Source: Xestospongia bergquistia
Taxonomy: Eukaryota > Porifera > Demospongiae > Haplosclerida > Petrosiidae
Assembly (NCBI GenBank): GCA_963965975.1
Contig: OZ014417.1
Span: forward strand, 4,197,821-4,261,820
Reading direction: 5' to 3'
Length of the DNA stretch: 64,000 nt
Shown piece by piece: positions 48,196-60,041 of this stretch (positions are counted from its first letter, which is position 1; every line of letters starts with the position of its first letter). The position numbers and the translations under genes are program-made. The notes beneath the pieces are model-generated. The model had not been told where the DNA came from and did not search any database. It worked only from the letters and a program-made list of their open reading frames with translations.

Positions 48196-49215
48196 TCTTT
48201 CTCTCAGAGACTATAATTCTCTTTTTTTCTAGAGCCTTTATGTTTATGTCTCTACTCCATCACTATAGGAGTCTCATTTGCTCTTTCAGAATCTGTCTCA
48301 CTTTCTCTCGCTCAAAGTCTCTCTCTGTCTTTCTCTCAGAGTTTCCTTCATGCACTCACTCACACACACACATGAGTCTGTCTCTTTTATATAGTCTTTT
48401 TCCTTTTCTCTGTCTCATAGTCTTTAACAATTAGAGTCTCCCACTCTCTCTTTCACACACACACACTGTCAGAGTATCTCACTTTCCCCTCTTTCCCTCT
48501 CCCTCATTTTAGGAATCTGTCTTGTTGTCTCTATGTCACACTCAACACAAATGTTCAGGTTCTCAGTCTTTACTTCTTTCTCTCTTCTCAGTTTATAAGT
48601 CTCTCACTCTCAAAGTCTCCTTCTCTCTCACTATCAGTCTTTCTTTCTCTTTGCTTCTTGCTTATTCTATCTCTGTCTCTCTGTTACTATCTCTCTCTTG
48701 TACACAGACATCCAGAGTCTGCCTGTCTCTCTTTTTTCCCTTTCTCTCTCTCCTCCCTCAATTTTGTTGCTCTCTCTCTCCACCTTATCTTAGGTTTCTC
48801 TCTCTGAGTCTCTCTCTTGTAGTCTCTATCTCTCAGAATCTCTTTCTCTTATATTCTCTCACTCACACGATCTCTAACATGCCCATGTGTGTTTGTTTTT
48901 TTCTTTCACATAAAAACACACTCTCAGATTCTCTCTCTCTCAGAATATCTTTCTCTCCTTTTTTTCACAAACATACACTTTCAGAGTCTCTCTTTCTCTC
49001 CTCTCACAATATTTTTCTTAGAGTTTCTTCTTTCATTTCTAGTCTTTCATTATCCTAGTTTCTCTCACTCTTGGAGTCTCATGCCCTCTCTTTCTCTCTC
49101 ACCATTTCATAGTCCATCTTGGAGTCTTTTTCTCTCTCTCAGAAACTCTTCTCTCTGTCAGTCATTCTCTCTCACACACAGTGTCTATTGCTTAGTCTCT
49201 CTTAACTTAGTTAAA
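48195..49215 (+). repeat. CT array 12
   Basis: Pyrimidine-rich array with AGAGTC punctuation, ending at about 49215. Confidence 0.95.
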
Positions 49216-50402
49216 ATTCATATATGCAGATATTTTTGTCACAAAAATAAACCAGAAGGCCATAGATAAATTTTTAGGATTGTAAAGAGGGCGGAGCACT
49301 GTGAGACATAATAGTTATCCATCAATATTAATTAATTGAGCTCTTAACAAATTACATCATCAATTGTTATAGCTAATGACTTTGTTGGTAGAAATAAAAG
49401 TACCATAGATATTTTTGACAATGTAAGTACTATTTCACTTCCATATCATATCTTCATGTTACAAATTTACTAAAAATTGTTATAGAGTAAACTAAATGGC
49501 CATTAATGTGGGTGTATGAGAGGACATGAGTGTTACTTCTACCCTTATTGATGGTCAGTATTAAACATAAATGAATGCTCCTCAGATATCTCTAAGTTAT
49601 AGCTTTCTTAGCTATAACTGACAATAACTAGTGTTTCCATTTTATGTACATTACATAATATAACTCCATACAATACATTGCTATTCTGTCGGATCAGTAA
49701 TGCATGTGAACAACAACAAAACAGAAGAAAAGTTTATTCTAAAACACAAACAAATGTGATTAAACACAACTATAATCACTAAAATAAACATGGCATATGA
49801 TTATAGCGACTGTGGCTAGTAGTATACATATTCATATACAGGAATTATGTGTATTTTATTAAATTAAAACCTAATATCTCAATTAATGGATAGGGTTTAA
49901 TACTTGAGTAAGTAATGTTCATCAAATTTTAATTGTTTGGTTAGACAAAAAGTTGTTATCTCAGATCTGTATCTTTGCAAACAAGAAACATTAATGTTAC
50001 CCTTATATAATATTAACATACAGATGGTGACAATTTGAATAATATTGCTGTTAAAGAAAATAGGCCATTTTAACTGATCATGGACATCATTTGTTACATG
50101 CATCCTTAAACATACAATGAACTGTATATGTCAATCAATAGTAGCATCTTTGCCCATGCTAGTTAGTATCAAATGATAAAAATAAATCATCATTGTATCT
50201 AACCATTAGCTACATAAACAGTCAAACCTATTAGTTCATTAATAGTCAAAACAGTATTATGTTTGCCTTTTGCATCAGATTATTTTGCTCCATGTATACA
50301 ACCTGTATAACTATTGATTAAGTCAATTAGAGAGTTTTAAAAGTCAGTGATCAAATTTCCTTACATCATTTTGAGTTAACCATTTAATTTTTTCATTTGC
50401 AA
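49216..50402. other. A+T-rich intergenic DNA upstream of the fibrinogen-like gene
   Basis: 49270-49400 has weak, possibly diverged M1 likeness (GGGCGGAGC, CATCAATTGTTATAGC, GACTTTGTTGG). The rest shows no gene or repeat. The promoter of the gene at 50403 should lie at its right end, but no motif was assigned. Confidence 0.5.
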
Positions 50403-51631
50403 ATGATGTATTTTGTTGTTGTAACTCTACTTTTCTTGAGATTTGATATCGTTCTGGCAGCTAAGAACTATACACAAATTGTTGATGTCCATCTTTCATT
50501 ATTTAAATGTGGTCAATATCTGTACAGTTCTATCAACAGTATCTTTGAAGTGTTACCTCTTCCTATTTATGATGATGACATTGGAAAGGGGTACATGAAG
50601 AATGGTATGTTCCATGGATTAGAAACTTTTTCTGAGATTTCTGACGAATGTTATGATAACTTTAAACTTAACAGTGAACTACTAGGACAGTTACAAGAGA
50701 TGTCGCATTTTATAAGGATTTTTAATTCTGGATTCTCCAACTGCTCTCATGTCTTTAAAGAAAATATTTCAGCTCCCTCTGGATACTATACATTTAGAGC
50801 TGTGAATGGTTCCTTAATATCTGTCTACTGTGACCTTTCTTTTCTTAATTGCTCTCAGATTCTTCAGGTGTACACCACTGCACCATCAGGCTATTATATA
50901 ATACAAGCTCCTAATGGTTCTCTTATATCTGTCTACTGTGATATGGAGGGTAGTAAATGTGATGGTAAGGGAGGATGGATGAGAGTGGCTTACCTCAACA
51001 TGAATGAACCTAATGCTACTTGTCCAAGTGGTCTAAACAGTTATTTTTTTCCAAATATTAGCAATGGACTTTGTGATCGACCTCATCCATCAATTGGTGG
51101 CTGTAGTTTCACCTTTTTCTCTACTTTTGGTCTCAACTATTCTCAAGTATGTGGGCAAGTCAGAGGTTACCAGCGTGGGAATGTTGATGGTATTTATGAT
51201 AACAATGATGGATCTCCTTCACTTGAAGGGGTTTATGTTGATGGTGTGTCTATTACTCATGGTAGTAACCCTCGTCATCATATTTGGACATATATAGCGG
51301 GCAAAAAGAAACTGGCCCAACAACCGAATGGGATTGTCCTTGTAATAATGGCAGCACAGTAACTATACCACAATATGTTGGTGATGACTATTACTGTGAG
51401 TCTGGGTCTCCCGTGTATGAACCATATACATTCCACTATGATGATCCACTCTGGGATGACAAACAATGTGACTACTTAGAGTTTTCATGCTGTACATCTC
51501 CAAACATGCCATGGTTTGTCAAGTCCCTCAATCAATCAACTACTGATGATATTGAACTAAGAATGTGTACCAGTGAAGGATATCCTGATGAAGCTACTCC
51601 AGTGGATATAATTGAATTACACGTTCACTAA
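50403..51631 (+). pseudogene. Secreted fibrinogen-like protein gene with one frameshift
   Basis: Single-exon gene from ATG 50403. Residues 1-20 form a signal peptide (VVVTLLFLRFDIVLA). Then comes a Cys-containing N-terminal region with many N-glycosylation sequons, followed by two copies of a fibrinogen-like entry motif (SAPSGYYTFRAVNGSLISVY and TAPSGYYIIQAPNGSLISVY, each preceded by NCS). A conserved module follows: GKGGWMRVAYLNMNEPNATC, GGCSFTFFSTFGLNYSQVCG, YVDGVSITHGSNPRHHIWTY. After IAG the frame is lost at an A5 run (51303-51307). The rest is open in the +1 frame to the stop at 51629-51631 (TEWDCPCNNGSTVTIPQYVG, DDYYCESGSP, DPLWDDKQCDYLEFSCC, DIIELHVH). The module recurs in poriferan and cnidarian secreted or surface proteins. 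Function is unknown; adhesion or recognition is a guess. One missing A explains everything, so assembly error, a polymorphism or a recent null allele are all possible. Confidence 0.8.
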
Positions 51632-51639
51632 ATTCTGTT

Positions 51640-52640
51640 ATAAATAACTTTCTTATCTTTTCAGTTTTAGTGTAGTTAATGCTTTATTTCAACTTGTACA
51701 TAGTTAATTAGCTGTTTTAAAGTGTTATTGCTTATAGTATATACTCAAACCTTTATGAAATTACCGGAAATTCCACAATTTATGTGAGTGGTGTAAAGTA
51801 GGCCATTGGTATTTGCCCACTATTAATGATGGGATGCTGGATATAAGAAATAGATAGATTAACTGTTATGTCTAGGCTACCTCACTCTAAATTGCCATTT
51901 TAATTTTATTTTTAATGGCTATATAGGGTTCAGTTAACTAAATATGCCAAAACAATCGATGCTGACAACTTTACCATCATACATATTAGGATGAAATAAT
52001 TTTGGAATTGACATTTAGATAATACAACCAAATCAATTATATAATAAAAAAGTAGAAACAAACATCATAAACAATAATTATTCATTGTGGTAATTTATTA
52101 ATAATTTCTAAGTTATATTAGCAATAAAAATGACCCATACATGCAACAGTATTTTCATCCAGTATTATAGTAATGTAATAATAATGGTGAATGATCAGTA
52201 CTACTAAAGCAATGATTAATGGATTACTGCTTTGGGTGGTCTCTGTGAAAGAAAAAAAAAACAAGAAGAGATAAAAGTTACTACTGATACATAGACATCA
52301 TTATATCAAATACAGTAGATACTTTACTGATTAAAATATTTGGTTGTTAATTATATAATATGTCTATGATAAATAATCAATAATTAGAGCTGAAGGTTAA
52401 CTTTACAACATAGTGACTATAAATGTTGACCAATTAGATTAAATTACAAACTGCATGAGAGTTTAAAGGGAAAACTTACATGTTAAATTTTAATAGTCTA
52501 TGTAAGATATACGTCAAATACAAAGTATGGATTCACTGTATAAATAAATAAGTATTAAATTATCTATTCAATACAAATTATGTAAACAAATACGTACTAT
52601 AAATATATCATTCAGTTGTCAAAAATTAAAGAAATGTTAC
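51640..52640. other. A+T-rich intergenic DNA
   Basis: 3' flank of the fibrinogen-like gene. No coding or repeat signal seen beyond A+T richness. Confidence 0.5.
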
Positions 52641-52644
52641 TTTT

Positions 52645-52697
52645 ACCTCTTCTGAAACTGATGTGTCTCAACGAGGCTCACCAATTTCAGAAGAGGT
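52645..52697. repeat. Short perfect inverted repeat
   Basis: ACCTCTTCTGAAA (52645-52657) and its exact reverse complement (52685-52697), separated by 27 nt. Confidence 0.8.
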
Positions 52698-52784
52698 TAA
52701 ATACTTTGCTACCACCACAATAAGAAGCAACTGAAGGTCCACATTTAGAAAAGAACATAGAGTTAAAAGTTAAAACATTAATAA

Positions 52785-52955
52785 TTCAATCATTGGATAT
52801 AATTACATTGATGATACAATTTTAATACATTAATAATACAATCATTTGGATATAATTACATTGATGATACAATGTTACTACATTAATATTACAGTCATTG
52901 GATATAATTATATTGATGATACAATGTAAATCATTGATGATACAATCATTGGTTT
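52785..52955. repeat. ~52-bp tandem repeat, about three copies
   Basis: TTGGATATAATTACATTGAT recurs near 52793, 52846 and 52897 with imperfect spacing, followed by degenerate remnants. Confidence 0.75.
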
Positions 52956-53425
52956 TTTTTTTAATATTGATTTTAACATAAATATTACAATCATAAGGTT
53001 ATTGTTAGATATTTTTATCACTTCTATTGCATAATTGTAAAATTTCATCCAAAAACCATACATCCATTGGTAAATATGCATACATATATAGTAATACAAC
53101 TGATGTAGATATATGATTTTCCAAACATTGTAAATAGACTTTTTTCCCTGTGAGAGCTTTCCTTTGTGAATTTGAATAACCCCAAAGTCTGACTAAATCT
53201 AACATAGCTAAACTCTGTTTAAGCTTTGAAGTTAGTCAAGCAATTATATGAACAAAGCATTACTTTATTTTCCTCAAGAACCCATCATAGTTGAATTAGC
53301 CACTCCACTCCATATTCCTCTCTTTTTTCTGACCTCAAAATAACGTCCTCAGAGAGAGATCAGTAGTACATATACATGTTGCCATGACTTATTTTATACC
53401 TCTGTGTCTTTGTGCTCAGACATTG

Positions 53426-54545
53426 GCAGAAATTAATGGAATTTACTGGCAAAAACTTTGAGATGTTAACAATTTAGAGATGTTAAGCACAGGTCTCGGG
53501 AAATCTCAGAAAAATTTAAATGACTATCTTGAGAGTAAAAGAAATGTCTTCCCATGTGTTTTCTTCATTTCTGATGATGAATTACTCTCTAATCTTGGCT
53601 GCTGTGATTATATTTGTCTTCTGGAACACATGATAAAGGTTTCCCTGTCTCTTTGTTTGTTTATCTGTCTATTTGTCAGTGTGTCTGTCTCTCTGTATCA
53701 GTCTATCTATCTGCCTGTCTGTTTTTCTGTCTATCTGTCTGTTTGTCTATCTGTCTGTCTCTGTATCAGTCTGTTTGTTAGTCTATCTGTCTTTTTGTCA
53801 GTGTGTCTGTTTGTCAGTCTGTTTCTTCAACAATATCCTAACAAATATTCTTTCCATCTATGTACTAAGTTCTATTAACTGTATATAGGTGCTGCTATTT
53901 TCATCACACTCCTCTAGATGTTTGATAACATAGTTAGTCTACATTTTACAACTGGTCCCACTAGTGAAAGTGAAACAATGGCCTCTGCTACAATGTCCAG
54001 TGAAGGAGAGGAGATGAAATATTGTACTGAAATAGCTGTCAAGGATCATGTTGAAGATTGGATGACTGGAGTATTAAATTAAATGAGAAGAGCTAATAGA
54101 ATTATTACTATAGAGTCCTTTTTTATTAATGTGACAAAAAAACAAGGTAACAATCAATAGATGGTTCTATAATAGATGTCATCATCATTATCATCATACT
54201 CATCATCTCTCTCTCTCGCTATTTCTTGTGTATTGGATATATCTTTACCAATTTTATGGTGATCTTAGGTGCTAACCAAGTATGGTGGACATGGAAAGTA
54301 GAGGATGTACTTTGTAAAGCAAAGAAAGGACACGAAATGGCTATGAAAAAATATTCTAAAAACTACACACATAAATTGATGATCTCATCATTCAGTTAAT
54401 TACCACACCCAATGTAATACAAACACTATCTTTGCCTCTCTGAGTAGGTTAGATCACAATTAAGTAAAAATGATCATAAGAAGTTTAACTTAGTACTTAT
54501 TGTGGATGTACATAATATGGACATTATTGACTGATTTGTTATAGA
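53426..54545 (+). pseudogene. Axonemal dynein heavy chain fragment (linker region), decayed
   Basis: Four exon-like pieces in the order of the dynein heavy chain linker. A (to 53638): KSQKNLNDYLESKRNVFPC, FFISDDELLSNLG, LEHMIK, then a GT donor. B (53918-54146): MFDNIVSLHFTTGPTSESET, SSEGEEMKY, VEDWMTGVLN. C (from 54269): ANQVWWTWKVEDVLCKAKKG, HEMAMKKYSKN. D (about 54449-54545): VRSQLSKNDHKKFNLVLIVD, VHNMDIID. The family powers ciliary and flagellar beating; DNAH10-like inner-arm chains are the closest I recall. Damage: TAA at 54080-54082 (VLN, stop, MRRAN), a frame change near the end of C, and TGA at 54532-54534 where Arg is expected. Only this fraction of a ~4000-residue protein is present, and flanking exons are absent, so this is a duplicated fragment. 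Confidence 0.8.
53640..53830 (+). repeat. (TCTG)n-rich microsatellite in a dynein intron
   Basis: Imperfect CTGT/CTAT run between dynein pieces A and B. The Cys/Leu/Ser/Val-rich ORF here is an artefact. Confidence 0.85.
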
Positions 54546-54549
54546 TAGG

Positions 54550-55700
54550 TACAGTTCATCTACTTACATGTACCTGTTCAATACTACATGTGTGTGTCTA
54601 TTTCTCTAGTATACAATGGGAGACATTGACAGTGCAGTTCATACACATGATGGTTAGTTATGATAATAACATTATTTAAAAAAAAGCAGCAAGAATATTA
54701 ATGTATCAATAATAATACAAGTGATCATATCACACACTACTAAGTATAATAACCTACATTGTACATGAACTAAGTTAATGTGTGCTTGTTTCATTGTATG
54801 AGAGGAAATTAATCACTGGAACACAGAGAAGAAGCCTCTGACAAATGAGGAGACTTGCTAGGAACAACTACTTCACTCCAATGTTGTGTAATTATATGAA
54901 CTACATCACTTATTGTTGTATAATTATACATATTACAGTAGTAGTGTGGGGAGTAACATAACAAAGATTTTCATAATCATTTCCCTTATTTTAACAGGAA
55001 ATATTTTCTTATCAGGAGAGAGAGACTTAACTTCAATCAATGGACATCACATGACTATCACATGACCTATACAATGTTTCACTTATCTCTAATTAATGGT
55101 TCTCTTTATCTAATAGTTCTCGTAACGTTTCTTGTCTCTCTTGTAGTCTCTTTGCTCTAAAATCATTATCATTGTTCTTATGACAGGCACTCACACTATT
55201 TGTCATTGAACAAGAAATACGTAGCATACTAACATAATATGTAGTATAATATATCTGGTGTCCACTATTTGTTTTTTGATTATTAACTTAAGTTGTTTTA
55301 AAATATCTGTTGTTTTCACTCTATTGTCTATATTTCTCTTCATCTTGCATTCTTCTTTCAGCCATTCTTCTCACACTAGCTGATCTGGTCCATCCCCACT
55401 TCAACTACATGTTCTCATTGCATAATATGGTTTCAGAATAGGCAATGCTATATTTTTTTGCAGAACTACAACTAAAAAATAAAACATTTTATATTACTTG
55501 CATATTTAATGACAGTAACTAAATTATTGTATGACCGAACTAATTGTATATGTAATTCCTTTCTTTTTTATTATTATGATGATTATACTCCTGCCATTTT
55601 CTTTAGTATAATTATGGATATAGTAGTTAAATTTACTTTTTTCTGAAACATCCGTAAACTCATTATAAAATGGCTCATGAGAAATGTACATCAGATATGG
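54550..55700. other. A+T-rich DNA, no gene recognised
   Basis: Short stop-rich frames only. Right part may include the start of the LTR of the Gypsy element at 56 kb, whose left border I could not place. Confidence 0.45.
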
Positions 55701-56062
55701 ACATATAAACTGAATGGTGTTCCTTGTGTATTATATTGTAAAAGGTGCATTACAAGAAACCTTGTCTGTATATTATGTTAATGTCATTACCATAATTATG
55801 TTTGATTAATTAGTTGTCAATTTAGTTCACTTAAGACCTTACCTTTGTCTATTGTCATACAGACTGACCTGTTAAATGGTGTTAATTAGATGTTATCATA
55901 CTTGTTTCTTTGTTGTCTAGTTGCCTACTCTTATTTATTGTTCTTTGTTTGTGCATTCAATTTAAGGTCTCTGTGTTTGTCAAGTTATTACTATTATTAT
56001 TGTCGTGTTTGTTGTTATACTAAGAGATAGTCTGCTAAACTTAGCTCTCATGCAGGTTACAA

Positions 56063-56081
56063 TTGGCGCAGTGAGCAGGAT
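56063..56081 (+). promoter_or_regulatory. Putative retrotransposon primer-binding site
   Basis: TTGGCGCAGTGAGCAGGAT, 40 nt before a gag start, has the TGG start and the location expected of a tRNA primer-binding site just inside a 5' LTR. The LTR would end near 56055; its other copy was not found. Confidence 0.5.
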
Positions 56082-56120
56082 TGTTTCTAGAAGTTACAAG
56101 AGACAAAGAAAAGACACAAG

Positions 56121-56700
56121 ATGAGTAAGCCACCTGTTCTTGAATACTGGAGAAAAAAAGGTGGGACAAATGGATAGACCATTTTGACAGTGTTGTAACT
56201 GTGTATGAGTGGGATGATGAGGCCAAACTCAAATGGTTACAGGTACGATTGACCAGTAAGACTGGGACAGTGTTCAGGAGACTGCCTAAAGTTACTCATA
56301 ATAACTTCCAGGAGGCAACTGAGGCATGTGGAAACGATTCGAGCCAGAGAGTAAGAAGGAGCTTTACATGGCGGAGCTGCAGACTCAAATGAAGAGGAGA
56401 AATGAGGATTGGAGTTTGTTTGGGGACAATGTCAAACAACTGGCAGACAAAACCTATCCCAAGCTAGCAGAAGAACCTAGAGAAAGTTTGCTTTGAACCA
56501 GTACCTAGCTCAATTGACCCATCCTCAAGTTGTATTTAGTGTCAAGCAAGCTAAACCAAAAACTGTGGATGAGGCAGTCCGTCTACCATAAGAGATGGAG
56601 TCCTATCTACTATCCTCAAGACCAAGTTAGGTTGCGCAAATCTCCACCACTATGGATCAAGAATTGGAAGTGATCAGGCTTACTTCCTCATGTAACATAA
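56121..56700 (+). pseudogene. Ty3/Gypsy-type gag remnant (+)
   Basis: Begins at ATG 56121 (MSKPPVLEYW). After a frame slip in an A7 run it reads WIDHFDSVVTVYEWDDEAKL, KWLQVRLTSKTGTVFRRLPK. After another slip near 56325 it reads FEPESKKELYMAELQTQMKR, DWSLFGDNVKQLADKTYP. After a third near 56480 it reads QYLAQLTHPQVVFSVKQAKP and TVDEAVRLP, then a stop before EMESYLL. This is the capsid region of a Gypsy gag. Downstream protease and RT of this + strand element are absent, cut off near 56700. Confidence 0.75.
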
Positions 56701-56879
56701 CTAGAGGACATGGAATCACACCAATTCTTGTTGAATATATTGATATTCTTCAATTTTTGTACAAAGTTCTTGATACTCTGGTTGGCTGACAGTCATTTAT
56801 GTATTTATGTTTAATATGTTATGAGAGGTAACACCTTGTACTAGAGGATCTGTCACTTGAGGCCAATAGTTGTCATTGA

Positions 56880-57820
56880 CACAAATCATACAAGAGGTTG
56901 AAATGTCTTTAAAAATCTGCTCCTAAAATAAGATTCTTGACATTAGTGATGATGAAATGCCAATGAAATGCACATTCTAAACCTAAATTCAGTTTGATAG
57001 AATGCTTACCATATGTGTTGATTAGTGTATAATTAACTGATTTCAAACTAAAACCTTCTTGAAGATGTTTTCATTCAATTTTCAAAGGAGCCATCAAGCT
57101 CACTGTGGCACCAGTATCAACAAGGAGGCATAGTCTGTGTTGTGATCTGTAATGTAGAATAACCCATTATGAGGTTGGCCAGCTACACCTGTGGCTACTA
57201 GTGGCTGTCCTGCTCATTTCCCAACATTGAACATGGGGATGACACTTACAGGCTTAGCTACCAAAACTACAATGATACCTACACATTTCATTTGGAGATT
57301 GCAATAGGGCAGGCTTGGATGAACAACCACAAGAAGATCATCTTGTTGGGTGTTTTGGAAGGTAGCAATGATTGTACAAGCTGCTTGAAGTCAGCAATCT
57401 CTGAGCGGAGTTGATCAATCTCCGCTGTAGTGGAACACTTTAAATGGTGGGTATGGCTACTTCCATCACTTTGTTGCAAATTTGTGCTAGGTGGTCCAAG
57501 TCTTTAGAGTCAGTGGATGAAAGAATTATACATATGTTGCTTGGCAGCTTTTGTAGGAATAACTCACACAGAAAACAAGTGTCAGTTGCATTGACTTTCT
57601 CACCCAATAATTGTTGTATATGTCGGACCAACTCGTTCCTGTGGAAACTTGGGAGCTACTGAGGTGTATATATAATCAAATTTGATTTTCTGAGAGCTAA
57701 TACCACCAGTAGCAAACTGAGCCTTCACTACCACAAACCAGACTAGTGGATCTGAGGGCCAGAATGGATTAAGTTTAAATTTGATAGCTACAACATTGTG
57801 TTCACCTTCTATAGACACAT
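56880..57820 (-). pseudogene. Ty3/Gypsy-type gag-protease remnant (-)
   Basis: Minus strand from right to left: capsid start (57818-57600, LNPFWPSDPLVWFVVVKAQF, QKIKFDYIYTSVAPKF), capsid end (57631-57440, IQQLLGEKVNATDT, LFLQKLPSNICIILSSTDSK, DLDHLAQICNKVMEVAIPTI), a linker (EIDQLRSEIADFKQLVQSLL), then aspartic protease (about 57140-56900, LLVDTGATVSLM with DTG at 57110-57118, LILGADFLKTFQPLV). It differs in sequence from the + strand gag next door, so it is a second element lying in opposite orientation. Frame breaks and stops separate the blocks. RT and LTRs were not found. Confidence 0.78.
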
Positions 57821-58024
57821 GATCCAGTTTTTAAATGTCCAGATGACCAATGTAGCTAGTTGCTAGCTAATATTTATTAGTAAAATCAAAATAACATTTG
57901 ATATAAGTTGAATTCAAGGTAAAAATGACAGAACACAAAAACTGAGGGTAAAGGCTGGTTCACATAACAACACAAAGCCTTGCGTTGCATCACATTGTGT
58001 ATGTACGTCAATTTATGAACACAC

Positions 58025-58665
58025 TGTCTCCTCTCCTCCTTCACTCTAGGTGTGTGCGTGTCTCTCTCTCTCACCCACACAAAGATACTCTAAGAGTCTC
58101 ACCATCTTCCTCTTTCTCAGTCTCTGTCTTTTTTTCACTTCTCTATATGTGTGTCTCTCTGTCTTACACACATACTCACAAAGTCTCTTAGTCTCTCTCC
58201 CTCTCTCTTTCTCTCTTACTGTTATTTTTAAAAGTATCTCTTTGTTTTTCTCTCTCTGATCTCTCTATCACTCTCTCTCCTTTCTCAGAGTGTCTCTCTC
58301 AAATAGTCTAGCCTTATAACATCTTGGACTCTTTCTCTGTCATCTCATAATCTCTCCCTCTCGTGCTCTCTTTCCGTCTCTCTTTCTCCCACTCCATCTC
58401 TCTCTCTCTCTTTCCTTCTGTCTCTCTCTCTCTTTCATTCTCTCTGTATTTTGGAGCCTCACTCTCTCTCTTTTACAGTTCATCCTCTCTTACTTCTCCA
58501 GGGCTCTCTCTCTCCATCACTATGTCTCTCTATCAGAGTCCATTTGTCTCTCTCACTTTCACGGTCTCGCACTTTCTTTGTCTATCTTTCGCTCATTCTT
58601 CGTGTCTTTCTCTCTCACTCTCTCTTTTTCTGTCTCTTGTCTCTCTATCTCTTCTTTTTAACCTA
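58025..58665 (+). repeat. CT array 13
   Basis: Pyrimidine-rich array with AGAGTC punctuation. Confidence 0.93.
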
Positions 58666-59080
58666 GTTTACATGAAATTCTAATAAACCTTATATTAGAC
58701 CCTTCACCCCTATTATAATTAATGCCCACATTCATGATATGTTTTTGTATGTAACAAGTTATGTCATATGATAACAATGACTGAGCTAGTCTATTAGTAG
58801 TAGATTAGTAGCAGTTATTGTACCTATTATGAAGAAATCTACCAGTAAGAAGATAACTTAAGAACATGCAATCAATCCAGTGTAAGAGAGAATCTATACT
58901 GTGTTTCTTATTAGATTCATTCTTACATTATACATATTCTGATGTGATGTGGCAGACTCATTATTGTGATGATGTGTAATCTATTTCACAGGTTACTTTG
59001 TGGATTGGATGAAAAGTCCCAAAACGAAAGTTATCTTTTATGGATCTCAAACAAAGCTCAAGAACTCTCATTCACCAATT
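58665..59080 (+). repeat. Module M2, complete copy
   Basis: Shows the whole M2 series: ATGAAATTCTAATAAACC, ATTAATGCCCACATTCATGA, GTTATGTCATATGATAA, TACCAGTAAGAAGATAAC, CAATCCAGTGTAAGAGAGAA, ACTCATTATTGTGATGATG, AGTTATCTTTTATGGATCTC. Confidence 0.78.
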
Positions 59081-59084
59081 CTCT

Positions 59085-59977
59085 CTTTTTATCAGAGTCT
59101 CTCCCTCTCTTTCTGAAAGTCTCTTCCCTTTCTCCCTGTCTCTCTCTCTCTCCTTCATCAATCTAGGTGTGTGTGTCTCTCTCTCCTTCTCTCTCTGTTA
59201 GTCTCTTTCACACTCTCTCCCGTTTAGAGTTTCCTCTCTTGTAGTCTCTCATTGACTCAGTCTCTATCTGTGCATGTGAGTATGAGTCACTTCTCTCTGA
59301 CATACTAACACAAACACTCTAGACTCTCTCCATCTCTCCCTTTCTCTCTTTCTCTCTTTGTTAGTCTCTCTCATGCTCTCTCTCAGAGTTTCTCACACTT
59401 ACTCTTAAGAGTCTGTCTCTCTCTTACTTTCTCCCTGGAACTGTGTGTCTCTCTCTTATCTTTTTCTCTACTCTTTCATGTTGGGAGCCTCTTTCCCTTT
59501 CTGTCTCTCTCTTTCTCTCCATGTCAATATATATATATATATATTTCACACTCTCATAATCTCTCTTTTATAGTCACTGTCAGAGTCAGTTTCTCTCTCT
59601 CATAATCTCTCACTGTCATAGTCTCTCAATCTCAAAGTCTCTCACTCATTCCCTCTTTTCTTTCTCAGACACACACACACACTCAGATTTTCCCAGTCTT
59701 TTGCTCTGTCTCTTTCTCACTTTAGAAGTGTGTGTGTCTCTCTCTCAGAGTCTTCCCCTCTCTCCCTTTCACCCTCCCTCAATTATTTTATCTCTGTCTC
59801 TCTGTCCCTATCTCTCTATCATACACAGACATTTAGAGTCAGCGTGTGTCTGTCTCTGTCTCCCTCTCTAACTCTCGCTCTGTCTCTCTCTATCTCTCCC
59901 TCCCTCTCTGTCTCTCCCTCTCCCTCTCTCAATCTGTCTCTCTCTCTCTCTCTTTCACTCCCTCTCTCCCTCCGTCC

Positions 59978-60041
<64 letters not shown>

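Noticed and set aside
51064-51466. Extra ORFs in other frames of the fibrinogen-like gene
   Set aside because: Shadows; only the frames holding conserved Cys/Gly motifs were kept.
53673-53888. Cys/Val/Ser-rich ORF
   Set aside because: Translation of a (TCTG)n microsatellite within a dynein intron.
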